DNA of 7,651 nucleotides, from assembly GCA_030151105.1 (NCBI GenBank), contig JASLEN010000179.1, positions 1 to 7,651 on the forward strand, in the 5' to 3' direction. This DNA is from Dysgonomonas sp. Its GTDB lineage: Bacteria > Bacteroidota > Bacteroidia > Bacteroidales > Dysgonomonadaceae. Below the pieces are notes generated by a model that worked only from the letters and a program-made list of their open reading frames with translations, was not told where the DNA came from and made no database searches. How positions within the stretch are numbered: position 1 is the first letter of the stretch; every line of letters begins with the position of its first letter. Made by a program: the position numbers and the translations under genes. This document shows positions 7,007 to 7,651 of the stretch, in pieces.

Positions 7007-7651
7007 CGACAAGATCTTGACGATGGAAGAGTTGCTTCTCGCCTTTTAGGATCTCTTTCGCTTCGTTTTTAAGCTTTAAAATCGGACGTGCATCGGGGGT
7101 TTGATAGAGATAGCCCCGAGCGATGAGCGTCATAATCATCTCTCGAATCGCACGATCAGAATAGTTGCTCATAATGCCGTAGGTGGAAACTTTATCGAGT
7201 TCGCGCTCTAAAATCTGTTGGTTTTTGGAGCCGCGAAGCACTTGAATCACCGTTGTTAAACCATAATTTTGCTGGATACGATAGACACATGAAAGAATCT
7301 TTTGTGCTTCTATCGTGATATTGATCTTGGGCGTAGTATTGGTGCAGTTGCCACAGTTATCGCAAGTTTCAAATGCCGGGACTTCAGAGAAGTAGCGGAG
7401 AATCTCAGCGCGTAAACACTCTTCTGAATGGCAGTAATCAATTAAGGATTGGAGGTTTTGGTAGAGAATGGTTTTACGATCTTGATCGATAATAAACTCG
7501 TTATTCTCAATAAGGTATTTTTGATTTGAGATATCGCGTGGCGAATACATGAGTAAACAGTGCGCCGGATCACCATCTCGTCCCGCTCGCCCCGCTTCTT
7601 GATAGTAGGCTTCCATGTTTTGAGGCATGTTGTAATGAATCACAAATCTGA
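6945..7651 (-). CDS. recQ: RecQ-type ATP-dependent DNA helicase, fragment lacking both ends
   Basis: RecQ unwinds DNA 3' to 5' in recombination and repair. The frame is open through the right edge of the window (RFVIHYNMP...), so the GTG at 7641-7643 is not a true start and most of the helicase core is outside. Visible from the edge inward are helicase motif VI with the arginine finger (YYQEAGRAGRDG, about 7566-7601), the RecQ zinc-binding region with its four cysteines (the Cys of ECLRAEIL near 7419, then C-x2-C-x2-C in TCDNCGNC near 7342-7368), and the winged-helix RQC region (about 7020-7320, including STYGIM...REMIMTLIARGYLY). It ends at HYRAPFYQQ, which resembles the first helix of an HRDC domain, then hits the junction; the final Pro and the stop at 6945-6947 come from the permease side. 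G+C content is clearly higher than in the left part (two sampled 60-base lines gave 48% and 53%). The overall style resembles Firmicutes RecQ, but that is only an impression. Confidence 0.9.
   Translation of the reverse strand, partial: RFVIHYNMPQNMEAYYQEAGRAGRDGDPAHCLLMYSPRDISNQKYLIENNEFIIDQDRKTILYQNLQSLIDYCHSEECLRAEILRYFSEVPAFETCDNCGNCTNTTPKINITIEAQKILSCVYRIQQNYGLTTVIQVLRGSKNQQILERELDKVSTYGIMSNYSDRAIREMIMTLIARGYLYQTPDARPILKLKNEAKEILKGEKQLFHRQDLVVNREISNPETHYRAPFYQQP
6950..6956. other. Chimeric junction between Bacteroidetes DNA and recQ DNA
   Basis: Left of this point the plus strand encodes an RND permease up to the conserved SITLVMAA. Right of it the minus strand encodes RecQ. The seven bases gctgctg suit both: Ala-Ala plus the first base of the expected Val codon of the permease, and, reversed, Gln-Gln plus the first base of a Leu codon as expected at the start of the RecQ HRDC domain. 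Both genes become non-homologous to their families beyond it, and base composition differs on the two sides. Confidence 0.8.

Noticed and set aside
6945..7651. RecQ as a genuine functional partner of the efflux operon (for example a defence or repair island)
   Set aside because: RecQ is truncated at the same point as the permease, differs in base composition and has no complete frame; adjacency is best explained by a chimera.
1..7651. Insertion sequences, CRISPR array, phage or toxin-antitoxin genes
   Set aside because: No transposase or integrase motifs, no regularly spaced repeats and no phage-type or toxin-antitoxin proteins in any plausible frame.

Overview
The window looks like Bacteroidetes DNA (probably Bacteroidales) that has been joined, at about position 6950-6956, to DNA of a different origin. 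The first ~6.75 kb is AT-rich. Its genes start without clear Shine-Dalgarno sequences, and TAnnTTTG-type -7 elements, the Bacteroidetes promoter hallmark, lie upstream of two genes. The proteins are of Bacteroidetes type. The genus cannot be fixed from sequence alone.

Layout. 1-1719 (+) is a TPR-repeat protein whose 5' end lies outside the window. 1826-3571 (+) is a complete phospho-sugar mutase (phosphoglucomutase/phosphomannomutase family), followed by a strong intrinsic terminator at 3598-3631. A 413-base gene-free stretch (3572-3984) holds two further inverted repeats, a 14-base direct repeat and a probable promoter. It leads into a three-gene transcription unit: a MarR-family regulator (3985-4461), an RND membrane fusion lipoprotein (4469-5569, 7 bases after the regulator) and an AcrB/HAE1-type RND permease (from 5609). 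This is a locally regulated multidrug efflux operon. An outer-membrane TolC/OprM-like gene would be expected further downstream but is not present.

The permease breaks off at Ala449, inside its fifth membrane helix, less than half its normal length. From there to the end of the window the sequence encodes, on the minus strand, an internal piece of a RecQ helicase (end of the helicase core, zinc-binding and winged-helix regions). The RecQ reading breaks at the same point, just as the HRDC domain would begin. Seven bases (gctgctg) fit the expected continuation of both genes. Two unrelated, head-on, mutually truncated conserved genes of different base composition indicate an assembly or amplification chimera, or much less likely a real illegitimate recombination. 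Just before the junction, about 6750-6880 of the permease gene is itself much richer in G+C (51% against 32% in the preceding 130 bases, counted by hand), so the mosaic may have three parts.

No mobile element, CRISPR array, tRNA or rRNA was seen. I found no convincing undescribed biological system. The most notable feature is the junction, which matters for anyone interpreting gene order here.
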